NCBI GenBank assembly: GCA_002316315.1
Contig: DCDG01000043.1
Span: 1 to 64,000, forward strand
Length of the DNA stretch: 64,000 bases
From: Candidatus Aminicenantes bacterium UBA1061
GTDB lineage: Bacteria; Acidobacteriota; Aminicenantia; Aminicenantales; Saccharicenantaceae
Reading direction: 5' to 3'
Part shown: positions 27,853 to 37,634 of the stretch, piece by piece
Layout of the letters: the number at the start of each line of letters is the position of its first letter
How positions within the stretch are numbered: the stretch's first letter is position 1
The notes under the pieces: generated by a model
Databases searched by the model: none
Seen by the model: only the letters and a program-made list of their open reading frames with translations
What the model was told of the DNA's origin: nothing
Made by a program: the position numbers and the translations under genes

Positions 27853-28884
27853 TTATTTAGAGGAACCTTCTGTTTGCTTCTTGCTCCTGGCTCTGATTAA
27901 AGTTATCAAACCAGCTACCAGCAGAGTGCCGGCAATTATAGACACTATATACATCAGTTTGTTATCAACTACCGGCAGGACAATTGGCCCACCGTGAGGA
28001 GCGTGATCTCCGACCTGGCCCAGCATGGCCAGCACAGAACCAAGGCTCGAACCGGCCATTATGACTGGAATAACCCGTAAGGGATCAGCCGCGGCAAAAG
28101 GAATGGCTCCTTCGGTGATGCCGATAGCCCCCATGGCCAGCGCCGCCAGGCCGGCATCCCGTTCTTGCTGGGTCCACAGCTTCCGGTTGATCAGTGTGGC
28201 CAGGCCCAGGCCGAGGGGCGGGATGCAAATAGCTGAAGCGCAGGCTCCCATAATAAGATAATTTCCTTCTTGAATCATAGCGGCTCCAAAAAAGAAAGCC
28301 ACCTTGTTGACAGGCCCGCCCATATCAAAGGCAATCATCGAACCGAGGATAATCCCCAGGATAATTTTATTACCGGTATGCATAACCTGGAGCCAGCTGG
28401 TAATACTGGCCATTAAATCATGAATCGGTGCCCCCACCACTCTGTACATTATGATCCCGACGATTAACGACGAGATCACCGGATAAATCAGAATAGGCAT
28501 GACTGGCCGAATAGATCTTGGGACTTTGATTTTTTTAAGAAAAAAGACCAGAAAGCCAGCCAGCAGGCCGGAAATCAGACCGCCCAGAAAACCGGCTCCA
28601 ACCTGATTGGCGATGTAGCCACCGACAAAACCAGGCACCAGACCGGGCCGATCGCTCACGCCAAAGGCAATATAGCCAGAAAGAACAGGAACCAGCAAAG
28701 AAAAGGCGGCTGTGCCAATGTCATTTATTAATTTTAGAAAAGGAGCCTGGCTAAAATCTGGACCATGAGGACCCATCGGGGCAAAAGCTATCGACAGGGC
28801 AATCAGTATCCCACCTGAGGCTACAAAAGGAATAGCATATGAGACCCCGGATAGAAGATATTTTTGCAAATTACTAACTTTCAT
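27853..28884 (-). CDS. PTS fructose-family EIIC permease
   Basis: This 343-aa membrane protein has about nine or ten hydrophobic segments and the family motifs RPGLVPGFVGG and GITEGAIPFAAADP. ATG 28884 with AAGGT upstream is preferred; the frame extends to a TTG at 28944 inside repeat sequence, giving an unlikely polar N-terminus. Carries the sugar across the inner membrane while EIIB phosphorylates it. Fructose, mannose or a 2-O-alpha-mannosyl-type sugar is possible; no kinase or hydrolase gene is in this operon to decide. Confidence 0.92.
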   Translation of the reverse strand: MKVSNLQKYLLSGVSYAIPFVASGGILIALSIAFAPMGPHGPDFSQAPFLKLINDIGTAAFSLLVPVLSGYIAFGVSDRPGLVPGFVGGYIANQVGAGFLGGLISGLLAGFLVFFLKKIKVPRSIRPVMPILIYPVISSLIVGIIMYRVVGAPIHDLMASITSWLQVMHTGNKIILGIILGSMIAFDMGGPVNKVAFFFGAAMIQEGNYLIMGACASAICIPPLGLGLATLINRKLWTQQERDAGLAALAMGAIGITEGAIPFAAADPLRVIPVIMAGSSLGSVLAMLGQVGDHAPHGGPIVLPVVDNKLMYIVSIIAGTLLVAGLITLIRARSKKQTEGSSK

Positions 28885-28949
28885 CCTGACCTTCTTTCCC
28901 AGAATTTTCTCATCAATTATAAAAAAACCCCGCCTGCCTGGCAACTAAT

Positions 28950-29157
28950 GGGGTCGGGCCAGCCGATTTCATTTGTTATAAATAACTTAGCCGCGTGATA
29001 GAAAAATTCCACTGTTTTTACCTTCTCCCCAGAAAAACAGAAAACCGCCATTACCCTTAATCAGTTGGTGCAAAAGTTGTTTGCTGGACCAACTGCCTGA
29101 GCCCTGGTGGTAGCTGATATGTTATTGATAATGAATAATATGCGTTGGCCCGACCCC
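28950..29157. mobile_element. 208-bp MITE/REP-like element with GGGGTCGGGCCA ends
   Basis: The two ends are a perfect 12-bp inverted repeat (GGGGTCGGGCCA at 28950-28961 and its complement at 29146-29157). The inversion extends imperfectly to about 37 bp on each side, both ending in TTAT(A/C)AATAAC. The interior has no gene but contains the stem-loop at 29061-29094. It fills the gap between EIIC and carA and ends 8 nt before the carA frame start. Probably a non-autonomous element or a REP pair; no transposase is present. Confidence 0.5.
29061..29094. repeat. Strong hairpin inside the 208-bp element
   Basis: CAGTTGGT pairs with ACCAACTG (8 bp) and the inner GCAAA with TTTGC (5 bp), with a 3-nt bulge and a 5-nt loop. 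There is no T-tract, so it resembles a REP or transposon hairpin rather than a terminator. Confidence 0.5.
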
Positions 29158-29165
29158 GTTAAAGC

Positions 29166-30296
29166 TTGCCTCGCCGGACAAAATGTGCTAAAGTCAAAAA
29201 AATTTTAAAGGACACCACGACGAAATACGGAGTTTTGGCTCTCAAAGACGGCACGGTTTTTGAAGGTAAAGGATTTGGAGCCTGCACCAGAACCTGGGGG
29301 GAAGTTGTTTTTAATACCGGATTGGTTGGTCATGTTGAATTAATCACTGACCCTTCTTGCCACGGTCAAATTCTCGTTCAGACCTATCCTCTCATCGGTA
29401 ACTGCGGTGTCAATCCTGACTTCTTTGAATCATCCCGCCCCTGGATTAAAGGCTATGTTGTCTCAGACTATACTGACAAGCCATCACATCATAGTTCCCG
29501 ACTGTCCATTGACCGCTGGTTAGAAGCCAGCCGAATTCCAGCTATTTCCAGCCTTGACACCAGGGGCCTGGCCAAACATCTGCGCCAGCATGGAGTGATT
29601 CCAGGCCTTCTGGTTGTTTCGGATAGACCGTTGAAACTCTCACCTCTTATCCGTGAAGCCAGGCGCCTGACCGATCCAAATGCTTCCAATCTGGTGGCAG
29701 AAGTTTCAAGCCCTGATATTCATATATATCAGCCTGGCTGCGGAAAGAGAATTGTTCTCATTGACTGTGGAACAAAACTGGGCCTTATCCGTCAGTTGAC
29801 CCGACGAGGCCTGAGTGTCATCAGAGTTCCTCACAATACTCCAGCTGAAAAAGTTCTGTCTTTTAAGCCCGACGGAGTGGTCATTTCTAATGGTCCTGGT
29901 AACCCGGAGCTGTGCTCCACTGTCAGTACCGTTTCTTCTCTGTTAAAAGAGAACCTGCCTTTTCTTGGCATTGGTCTGGGCCATCAAATTCTGGCTCTGG
30001 CCGCCGGAGCCAGAACCTACAAGCTCAAGTTTGGCCACCACTCCCAGAATCAGCCCTGCCTCGAAATTGGCACTTCACGTTGCTACCTGACCAGTCAGAA
30101 TCATGGTTATGTCGTTGACCAGGAATCATTGCTCCCTGACTGGATGCCCTGGTTCATCAATGCTAACGATGGCACTAATGAAGGCATAAAACACTGCCAC
30201 CAGCCTTTTTTGGGCGTCCAGTTCCATCCTGAAGCCTGTCCCGGCCCAACTGACACAGAATTCATTTTTGATATTTTTTTGGAGCAATTTGGATGA
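29166..30296 (+). CDS. carA: Carbamoyl-phosphate synthase small subunit lacking the glutaminase Cys
   Basis: The small subunit normally strips ammonia from glutamine and feeds it to CarB. The 376-aa frame shows the N-terminal domain (GTVFEGKGFGA, DTRGLAKHLR) and a class I glutaminase domain (SNGPGNP, LKFGHH, SQNHG, and FHPEA with the catalytic His and Glu). The nucleophile position, normally in GICLGHQ (E. coli Cys269), reads GIGLGHQ: residue 270 is Gly, codon GGT at 29973-29975. Glutamine hydrolysis should therefore be dead. The start is uncertain: TTG 29166 has no ribosome site and there is no in-frame ATG before the conserved region; AAAGGA precedes an ACG at about 29220. Overlaps carB as ATGA. 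Confidence 0.9.
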   Translation: MPRRTKCAKVKKILKDTTTKYGVLALKDGTVFEGKGFGACTRTWGEVVFNTGLVGHVELITDPSCHGQILVQTYPLIGNCGVNPDFFESSRPWIKGYVVSDYTDKPSHHSSRLSIDRWLEASRIPAISSLDTRGLAKHLRQHGVIPGLLVVSDRPLKLSPLIREARRLTDPNASNLVAEVSSPDIHIYQPGCGKRIVLIDCGTKLGLIRQLTRRGLSVIRVPHNTPAEKVLSFKPDGVVISNGPGNPELCSTVSTVSSLLKENLPFLGIGLGHQILALAAGARTYKLKFGHHSQNQPCLEIGTSRCYLTSQNHGYVVDQESLLPDWMPWFINANDGTNEGIKHCHQPFLGVQFHPEACPGPTDTEFIFDIFLEQFG

Positions 30297-33200
30297 AAAA
30301 GCCAGAGAAAGTCCTTCTTCTGGGTAGCGGAGCCATCAAAATAGGTGAAGCCGGCGAATTTGATTATTCAGGCAGTCAGGCCATCAAAGCCCTTAAAGAA
30401 GAAAACATTGAAATTATTCTCGTCAATCCCAATATTGCTACTTTTCAGACTTCAGACTCCCTGGCCGATAAAATCTATTTCATGCCTGTCGAATTATCGC
30501 TTGTCGAGAAAATCATAGCCAGAGAAAAACCACAGGCTTTATTGATGTCCTTTGGAGGTCAAACGGCTCTTAACTGCGGCCTGAAGCTGGCCAAAGAGGG
30601 TCTCCTTGATAAATATCAGATAGAAGTTCTTGGCCCGCCTCTCAAAGCGGTAGAAATTACCGAAGACCGGGCTTTATTTAACGAGGCTCTCGCCTCAGCT
30701 TCTCTTAAAACTCCCCGCGGCCAGGCGGTTTCTTCGCTCGAAGAAGGCTCGAAGGCAGCGGAAATTATCGGCTTCCCGGTAATGCTGAGGTCAGCTTTCG
30801 CTCTCGGCGGACAGGGCAGCTCTCTTTGCGCTAACCGGCAAGAACTGTCCGAAAAGCTTTTCCTGGCCCTATCTCAGTCGGATCAAGTTCTAATCGAAGA
30901 ATATTTAGAAGGCTGGAAAGAAATTGAATATGAAATCATCCGGGATGCGGCCGATAACTGTCTGGCTATTTGTAACATGGAAAATCTTGATCCAATGGGC
31001 ATCCACACCGGAGAAAGTGTCGTCGTCGCACCTTCTCAAACATTGGCCAACCAGGAATACCACGCTCTGCGGGAAATTGCCTTTAAGACGGTCAGAAAGC
31101 TGGGTATTATCGGTGAATGTAATATTCAATTTGCTCTAAATCCGGCTAACAGCGACTACCGGATAATTGAAATCAATGCCAGATTGTCGCGTTCTTCGGC
31201 CCTGGCCTCGAAGGCGACCGGTTACCCCCTGGCCTTTATTGCTGCCAAACTAATGCTTGGCTACTCGCTTCCTCAGCTTAAAAACTCAGTAACAGGAACG
31301 ACCACCGCCTGCTTTGAGCCAGCTCTCGATTATATCACCGTTAAGATTCCCCGCTGGGATCTGAAGAAATTTGCCCGAGTCTCCAAAAAGATCGGCTCGG
31401 AAATGAAATCCGTGGGCGAAGTCATGGCCATCGGTCGGAGTTTTGAAGAAGCTTTACAAAAGGCCATCCGCATGCTTCAGATCGGCATGTATGGTTTCGT
31501 CGGCAATGAAAACTATTCGTTTAAAAATCTTGAAAAGGAATTATTTCAACCAACTGATGAAAGGCTTTTCGGCCTGGCTGAGGCTTTTAAAAAAGGCTGG
31601 ACAGTCGAAAAAGTGGCAAGTCTGACCAAAATCGATCCCTGGTTTTTATATAAAATGAAAGGGCTGGTTGAGCTGGAAGAAAAAATCAGAAAATACCGGT
31701 TAGACGATCTGCCGACCGACCTTCTTCTGGAAGCTAAAAAGAAAGGCTTCTCGGATAAGCAGCTGGCCATTTTCACCCGGACCACTGAAGAAGATGTCCG
31801 TGAAAAAAGGGGAAGCCTCAAGCTGCGACCGGCGGTCAAACAAATTGATACTCTGGCTGCCGAGTATGCGGCCAGGACCAATTACCTGTATCTCACCTAC
31901 CACGGCTCGGAAGATGATTTGAACCATAACCACTCGAAGAAAAAAATTATGGTTCTGGGCTCGGGTCCTTATAGTATCGGCTCGTCAGTGGAGTTTGACT
32001 GGTGTTGCGTTAATACCTCGCTGGCTTTAAGACAGCTCGGTTATCAAACCATCATGGTCAATTACAATCCAGAGACAGTTTCAACCGACTACGACATGTG
32101 CGACCGGCTATACTTTGATGAACTCAGCCTGGAAAGAGTGCTCGATATTTATCAAAAAGAAAAGCCGGCTGGAATTATTGTCTCCATGGGAGGCCAGGTG
32201 CCAAACAACTTAGCCCTAAAACTGCACCGGGCCGGCCTGCCTCTGCTGGGCACCCCGCCCGAAGATATTGACCGGGCCGAAGATCGCCGTAAATTTTCGA
32301 GGCTATTAGATGAGCTCAAGATTGATCAACCGCCATGGAAGGAAGTCACCAGTCTGGAAGAAGCCAGAAGATTCTGTCACGAAGTCGGCTATCCGGTCAT
32401 TATCCGTCCTTCTTATGTCCTGAGCGGAGCAGCTATGAGCCTGGTTTTTGAAGAAAAATATCTGGACAAATATTTGAAACGCGCTTCTCTTGTCTCGCCC
32501 GAATATCCGGTGGTAATTTCGAAATTTATCATTGGAGCCAAGGAAATTGAACTGGAAGCAGTGGCCAGTAAGGGCAACATCGTAGCTTCAGCCATCATCG
32601 AACACATTGAAAATGCCGGGGTTCATTCTGGTGATGCCACCATGGTTGTCCCCCCTCAGAAACTTTACCTTGAAACCATCCGCCAGATAAGAAATATTGG
32701 GGAAAAAATTACCCGGGCTTTGAATATAACAGGACCGCTGAACCTTCAGCTTCTGGCTAAAGATAATGCTCTCAAGGTTATCGAGTGTAACCTCAGGGCT
32801 TCACGCTCACTGCCCTTTGTTTCCAAAGTCTCCAGGATTCCATTCATTGAGCTGGCTGTCAGGTCAATGCTTGGGCTGCCGATTAGCCCGGGCCGTTCAA
32901 TCTTTGAGTTGAATTATGTCGGTGTCAAAGCTCCTCAATTTTCTTTTTCCAGACTGAAGGGGGCTGACCCCTGCCATGGAGTGGAAATGGCTTCGACCGG
33001 TGAAGTCGCCTGTCTGGGGGATGACCTTCACGAGGCACTGCTCAAGGCCATGCTGGCCGCTGGCTTCAGGTTGCCTCAAAACTCGATTCTGCTGAGTCTG
33101 GGTGGAGAGGAAAACAAACAAAAATTCTTGCCCGCAGCCCGGGATCTGGCCATGGCCGGGCTTAAAATTTATGCCACTGAAGGCACCTCCAGATTCTTGA

Positions 33201-33481
33201 AAAGGCACGGGATCGACACCGCCCGCCTTTACAAAATCCACCAGGACCGCCAGCCGAACCTTAAAGATTTTTTAATGGAAAAGAAAATTGATTTTCTAAT
33301 TTCTATTCCTCATACCGGGAAAAGAATAGAATTCGATTCAGACTACAGAATGAGACGATTAGCCGTAGATCTGGGCCTGCCCGTTATCACCAACCTGCAA
33401 TTGGCTGAAGCTTTTGTTCAGGCTTTTGTTTCTAAGAAAATCGATGATTTAAAAATCAAGCACTGGGCAGAATATCAATAA
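30293..33481 (+). CDS. carB: Carbamoyl-phosphate synthase large subunit
   Basis: This 1062-aa protein makes carbamoyl phosphate from bicarbonate, ammonia and two ATP, for pyrimidines and arginine. Both ATP-grasp halves are present: the first begins LLLGSGAIKIGEAGEFDYSG, the second MVLGSGPYSIGSSVEFDWC. The oligomerisation linker and a C-terminal allosteric MGS-like domain (about 935-1062) are also present, and length is close to E. coli CarB (1073). Its ATG overlaps the carA stop (ATGA). No pyr or arg biosynthesis genes adjoin it. Given the altered CarA it may use free ammonia. Confidence 0.95.
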   Translation: MKKPEKVLLLGSGAIKIGEAGEFDYSGSQAIKALKEENIEIILVNPNIATFQTSDSLADKIYFMPVELSLVEKIIAREKPQALLMSFGGQTALNCGLKLAKEGLLDKYQIEVLGPPLKAVEITEDRALFNEALASASLKTPRGQAVSSLEEGSKAAEIIGFPVMLRSAFALGGQGSSLCANRQELSEKLFLALSQSDQVLIEEYLEGWKEIEYEIIRDAADNCLAICNMENLDPMGIHTGESVVVAPSQTLANQEYHALREIAFKTVRKLGIIGECNIQFALNPANSDYRIIEINARLSRSSALASKATGYPLAFIAAKLMLGYSLPQLKNSVTGTTTACFEPALDYITVKIPRWDLKKFARVSKKIGSEMKSVGEVMAIGRSFEEALQKAIRMLQIGMYGFVGNENYSFKNLEKELFQPTDERLFGLAEAFKKGWTVEKVASLTKIDPWFLYKMKGLVELEEKIRKYRLDDLPTDLLLEAKKKGFSDKQLAIFTRTTEEDVREKRGSLKLRPAVKQIDTLAAEYAARTNYLYLTYHGSEDDLNHNHSKKKIMVLGSGPYSIGSSVEFDWCCVNTSLALRQLGYQTIMVNYNPETVSTDYDMCDRLYFDELSLERVLDIYQKEKPAGIIVSMGGQVPNNLALKLHRAGLPLLGTPPEDIDRAEDRRKFSRLLDELKIDQPPWKEVTSLEEARRFCHEVGYPVIIRPSYVLSGAAMSLVFEEKYLDKYLKRASLVSPEYPVVISKFIIGAKEIELEAVASKGNIVASAIIEHIENAGVHSGDATMVVPPQKLYLETIRQIRNIGEKITRALNITGPLNLQLLAKDNALKVIECNLRASRSLPFVSKVSRIPFIELAVRSMLGLPISPGRSIFELNYVGVKAPQFSFSRLKGADPCHGVEMASTGEVACLGDDLHEALLKAMLAAGFRLPQNSILLSLGGEENKQKFLPAARDLAMAGLKIYATEGTSRFLKRHGIDTARLYKIHQDRQPNLKDFLMEKKIDFLISIPHTGKRIEFDSDYRMRRLAVDLGLPVITNLQLAEAFVQAFVSKKIDDLKIKHWAEYQ

Positions 33482-33600
33482 TCAAGCTGATCTTATTAGC
33501 CATTAAATCCAGGCAGGTTCCTTCCAGAGCGCTCTTTTGATTCTCATTTCAAAACTCACCCCTTTGCCTCCAGCTGTTATTCATGTCCAGCAGCCGGCAG

Positions 33601-36600
33601 CTAAAGGTCGAGTAGCTTGATGTTTTCAGCATAGATCAATCGTTTGTACTTCTTATACATCACCGCCACCGCCGCCACAGTTTTGGCTGCTTTATCTGGC
33701 TCATCAGTTTCAAAAATTTCGTATTCCCTAACCACCAGCCGGTAATCCTGAATTTTTATTCCACGAGGCAGCTTCAGAGTCCCCTTCCAGACATACGAAC
33801 TGGATTCTCTAGCACCGCTACTCTGAGGACTCAGGGTGACCATGGTCCCTTGAACCGGTTCCCAGCCGAGCTCCTCAGGCAGGTTGACTTTTTTTGTTTC
33901 CAGGCTGACTTCCACCACCCCCGGACCATTTCCGGCATATCCCCTGAGATAGGAAAGACCGGAGAGAGTAAATCCAATCTCGGTCAGATTCTGCGGATTG
34001 AATGTTACGGCCAGGTTTCGTTCAGGTAAAATCTGCGCCAAATTGGTCACTACTACTTTCGACAGATGCGCTCCGGGTACTGAGTCCGGCTGAAATCTGG
34101 CCAGAGCCAGTCTGATAAATGGGAAATAAGCCTGACCCGGGTCAAGCTCTAAATCACAATACCAGAGTCCCCGCTCCTTATCATATTCTACTTCATGGCC
34201 AACTGCGATGAACTTCTTTTCTTGGGGCATTTCAAGCAGAGGCAGTTCCCCCATTATTTCTACCGCCGATGGAAAAGCCTCAGGCAGCGGATACTCCGGA
34301 GGCCAGGTGCTGCCTGATTTCCAAATCGGATCAGCTCCCCACATGGTAACATATGGCCTGTATTGTTCTGCTACAGGAGGAACACTTATAGAAACCCGCG
34401 GTGTGACAATTTTTTTCTGGACCTCCGGCCGGATCTGTGCTTCGGCCCGCGTCTGGCTGGCCGTTAAGCCCGGGGTTTCGGCCACGCCGGTCACCGTTTC
34501 TGAACTGCGTTTTTTGGGAGTGACCTGCAGGCCCGGTGGCAGAATAACAGCCAGCAGTTCGCCTTCGCCGGAAGAATACCAGGGCCTTTCAATATATACC
34601 CGCAAAGCACTTTTCCTGACACTCCGTACCTGATTTCGGGCCTTTTCCCTTTCCCATTTAAAAGATGGAATGACATAAGCAATTTTGGGCATGGCCGGTG
34701 GGGCTGAGTTTAATACTTTGACTTCAACTGGCTGGCTACTTCTGGTATAAATAGCTTCCCTGGCCAGTTCGCTGGCTGGAAATTGTTCCTGATATCTGGT
34801 CGTCGCTATCAGGCTGTAATTAACCCGTCGGAACCTGGTATCTCCAAACTCCTGTCGGTAAACGGGGGTAGGCAGACCGATGATCGCCGCACTGGTTATC
34901 GGCCTGGGTACCTGTTGCTGATTATCTGAATCCTGGATCCGTCTCTCCCCTGTCTTTGGAGTAAGTGAGATTGAGTTCATCTCGGGAGTGACGGTCAACT
35001 CGAGAACATGAGCCCGGCTTTCAAGAACTTTTGGTTCCGGTTCATTCAGATCGTCAACTGGCTCTGACCAGCTGGCCATCAACTCAACTCTGGAAGTACT
35101 CTGGCCATGAATTCCAAATTCCCCGAAGAGAACAGCGGCGGTCTGCCCATAACTTTTCTGAGCCTCCAGAAATCTGGCTTGAGGGCGACCCACTGGCTGA
35201 AGAGTGGCATGACTCAGGGTAATCTCTTCAAAAGGTGTTATCAGCCAGTTTTTTCCCTGCAGAGAAATAGTCCTGAGCCGGTTCAGGTCTATTCTTGGTA
35301 CCTGAAGAGTCTTTAATGTCTGTACCTGTCCTGCGGGCAAGCCACGCGGTGGCTTCAGCACTTTGGGTGGCAGTATTCTTTCTGGCTTTTCCAGCCAACG
35401 ATAAAACCCCTGAATTTCGAGATATCTCTCCGGGAAATAGCAGCTGAGACGAAGCCTCACCGACTCTCCCTTTTTAAGATAGACTGTTAGCACTCGCGAA
35501 GAATCAGACCGGCGGGCAGGCTGGCTACCTTCCTCCAGTCTCAGGCGGAAAGGCCGGAAATCAGGCCAGTCGCCGACAAAAGGAATCAGCCAGGGATCCG
35601 GCGCTCCATAAGGTAAGCCACGCAGACAAACTCCTCTCGCCCAGGGGTCTGGAAAATAGGGTAGCTCAACCTCATCTCCCGGCTCGAGTTCATTAAATCT
35701 ACCAGCATCTTTCTGACAGATTAGAGAATAAACCTCAGGCTTAAGACCGGAAGGACTATCAAACAGCCCATGAAGTTCAGAGTCAAATTGAGAGATTTTG
35801 GGCGGAGCCAGATGCCGGTCAGATGTCTGAGAGGTAGGTTCATTGTCCCTGTCAATAGAATCATTAAAGCTTTTGATAACCAGATGGCTCACCGTCTCGC
35901 CTGTTTTTGGTTCTTCTCTGGGGATAATAACTGGAGAAGCAACAGGATCAAAGCGACTGAAAACAAAAGGCGGATTGGCTGGCCCCGGGATTGCCTGCCG
36001 ATCATCATTGTTTTCAAGCGGCTGACTGTTTCCAGCCAGATCTACCGTTCTGGCTCTCAGCCGGTAGCCGGTGCCGTAGCGCAGCTTCGGCAGTGATCTG
36101 GAGACAGGCTTGAATTTGGTTTCGAGCAAAAAATCACTCAGGGCTTTGTTTTCTATAGTTTGGGGGGTATCATCCCGGTCAATAGTCTTGCCGGGCCTGG
36201 TAGCTACCAGACTCCAGCCATCCCAGTGAAACAGAGCTTCGTGAACATAGATTTCATTGGATGATTGATCAGCTGCCTGGGTGACAGCCGGTGACAGGAA
36301 GCCTTCATCCTCCAGAGTGATTTCCTTATCTAGCCTGACCAATCGATAAGTTCCTTCTCTCTGGCAGAGAGAGTGCCATTTTTGCGACTTATCATCCCAG
36401 ACATCAATCCGATAGCCCTGGATCAGGTCTTCAGCAAAAAGTGTGATTTCTTGCTTCCTGGTTAAATCGTTATTGAGTTCGACAGCTTTAACCAGCATTT
36501 CAGCTACATTTTTTGCCTGTTCATTTCTGATCACCCCCAGCCCACTTGAACGCAGGCCGGGAAGGTCAGCCTTTTCTCTGGTCTCAGCTGTGTCGGCCAG

Positions 36601-37620
36601 CTCAGCCGTCTGGAGGGCAACAGCGTCAACATCGAGCTGGATCAGTTCATATCTTTCCTCATCAGCCAGGTTTAGAAAACCATGGACAACTTCAGGTGGC
36701 TGCTGGTGGCTGGCAGCTTCAAAAATTCCATCGGAGGCATCATAGTTATAAGCAGTCCTTAGAGTTTCATCACTTCTTCCTTCTGGAATTAATTTAATCC
36801 AGCCAGCTGCTGGAAAGTCAGGCGGGACTTCCAGTTCAAAGTCAAGCACCAAACCGAGTAACCTTTCGAGGGCTGGATAGCTGGTCAGGAAGGCCAGAAC
36901 CTGGTGAAAATCGGGCCGAGGTCGAGTAACAGGGACTCGTTGGGCTATCGGTTGTCTGGTTTTGGGATCAATGGTCACCCTGTTTTTTGGCTTGTAGAAT
37001 TCTCTGAGCAGATAAAAGTCCCGGGGAGGCTGAGGCAAAGGATAAACCTGAACAGCTTTGAATTTCTGGCCTTCGGCTTCGCGCCTGACTGACTGAGCCA
37101 TAATCGGCTGGGTTGTTTTAAGCTGAACGGTCTTAGCATAGCGCTGGTCGGTAATTGGCTTCAGGCGAATCTGAGCCAGTCCATCAGTATGAAAAACTCT
37201 GGCTATAGGCGGCGGCTCTTCCGGAGATTCAGCTGCTACATTCAGGTACTGAGCAGCCACGAAGGTCATAACATTTCTCACCGGATAGGAAATGACCAGG
37301 TTTTTACTGAGGTCAGCCAGCTGGTAGGAGAAAACCGGAGCCTCTGGCTTGAATATGGCCTGCCAGAGTTCCAGCTCAGGCTCGGGAGAAATTCTTTTTA
37401 TCGCCAGTGGCTCCCGGCTTTTTTTCTTATCATAGATCACCCCGAAATTTAAAGCTCGAACAGTTTCCGGCCAGTTCAGGATATCAGGAAATAAATTCAG
37501 GCTGGGCGTTCTCCCTCTGCCCTCCTCTTCCAGGCGGACAGAGACTGCCGCCGACAACTGCAATTTCCCATCTTTTACACCGTTAGGACATAGCGTCCAT
37601 ATAACAGTTGATTTTGGCAT
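33601..37620 (-). CDS. Giant beta-rich protein of unknown function (second gene of a pair)
   Basis: The 1339-aa protein matches no family I can name. The start ATG 37620 has AGGGAAG upstream; the frame's earlier TTG lies inside the previous gene. There is no signal peptide or membrane helix. The sequence is rich in Pro, Glu and alternating hydrophobic strands, with an Ig/Fn3-like stretch around RARTVDLAGNS and many internal beta-type segments (for example EALFHWDGWSLV). Few cysteines. Encoded 14 nt after the Tat-signal giant gene, so they are co-transcribed. It may ride out of the cell with that partner or be cytoplasmic. Not a known toxin, tail or S-layer protein by visible motifs. Confidence 0.8.
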   Translation of the reverse strand: MPKSTVIWTLCPNGVKDGKLQLSAAVSVRLEEEGRGRTPSLNLFPDILNWPETVRALNFGVIYDKKKSREPLAIKRISPEPELELWQAIFKPEAPVFSYQLADLSKNLVISYPVRNVMTFVAAQYLNVAAESPEEPPPIARVFHTDGLAQIRLKPITDQRYAKTVQLKTTQPIMAQSVRREAEGQKFKAVQVYPLPQPPRDFYLLREFYKPKNRVTIDPKTRQPIAQRVPVTRPRPDFHQVLAFLTSYPALERLLGLVLDFELEVPPDFPAAGWIKLIPEGRSDETLRTAYNYDASDGIFEAASHQQPPEVVHGFLNLADEERYELIQLDVDAVALQTAELADTAETREKADLPGLRSSGLGVIRNEQAKNVAEMLVKAVELNNDLTRKQEITLFAEDLIQGYRIDVWDDKSQKWHSLCQREGTYRLVRLDKEITLEDEGFLSPAVTQAADQSSNEIYVHEALFHWDGWSLVATRPGKTIDRDDTPQTIENKALSDFLLETKFKPVSRSLPKLRYGTGYRLRARTVDLAGNSQPLENNDDRQAIPGPANPPFVFSRFDPVASPVIIPREEPKTGETVSHLVIKSFNDSIDRDNEPTSQTSDRHLAPPKISQFDSELHGLFDSPSGLKPEVYSLICQKDAGRFNELEPGDEVELPYFPDPWARGVCLRGLPYGAPDPWLIPFVGDWPDFRPFRLRLEEGSQPARRSDSSRVLTVYLKKGESVRLRLSCYFPERYLEIQGFYRWLEKPERILPPKVLKPPRGLPAGQVQTLKTLQVPRIDLNRLRTISLQGKNWLITPFEEITLSHATLQPVGRPQARFLEAQKSYGQTAAVLFGEFGIHGQSTSRVELMASWSEPVDDLNEPEPKVLESRAHVLELTVTPEMNSISLTPKTGERRIQDSDNQQQVPRPITSAAIIGLPTPVYRQEFGDTRFRRVNYSLIATTRYQEQFPASELAREAIYTRSSQPVEVKVLNSAPPAMPKIAYVIPSFKWEREKARNQVRSVRKSALRVYIERPWYSSGEGELLAVILPPGLQVTPKKRSSETVTGVAETPGLTASQTRAEAQIRPEVQKKIVTPRVSISVPPVAEQYRPYVTMWGADPIWKSGSTWPPEYPLPEAFPSAVEIMGELPLLEMPQEKKFIAVGHEVEYDKERGLWYCDLELDPGQAYFPFIRLALARFQPDSVPGAHLSKVVVTNLAQILPERNLAVTFNPQNLTEIGFTLSGLSYLRGYAGNGPGVVEVSLETKKVNLPEELGWEPVQGTMVTLSPQSSGARESSSYVWKGTLKLPRGIKIQDYRLVVREYEIFETDEPDKAAKTVAAVAVMYKKYKRLIYAENIKLLDL

Positions 37621-37634
37621 TTTCGTCTTCCCTT

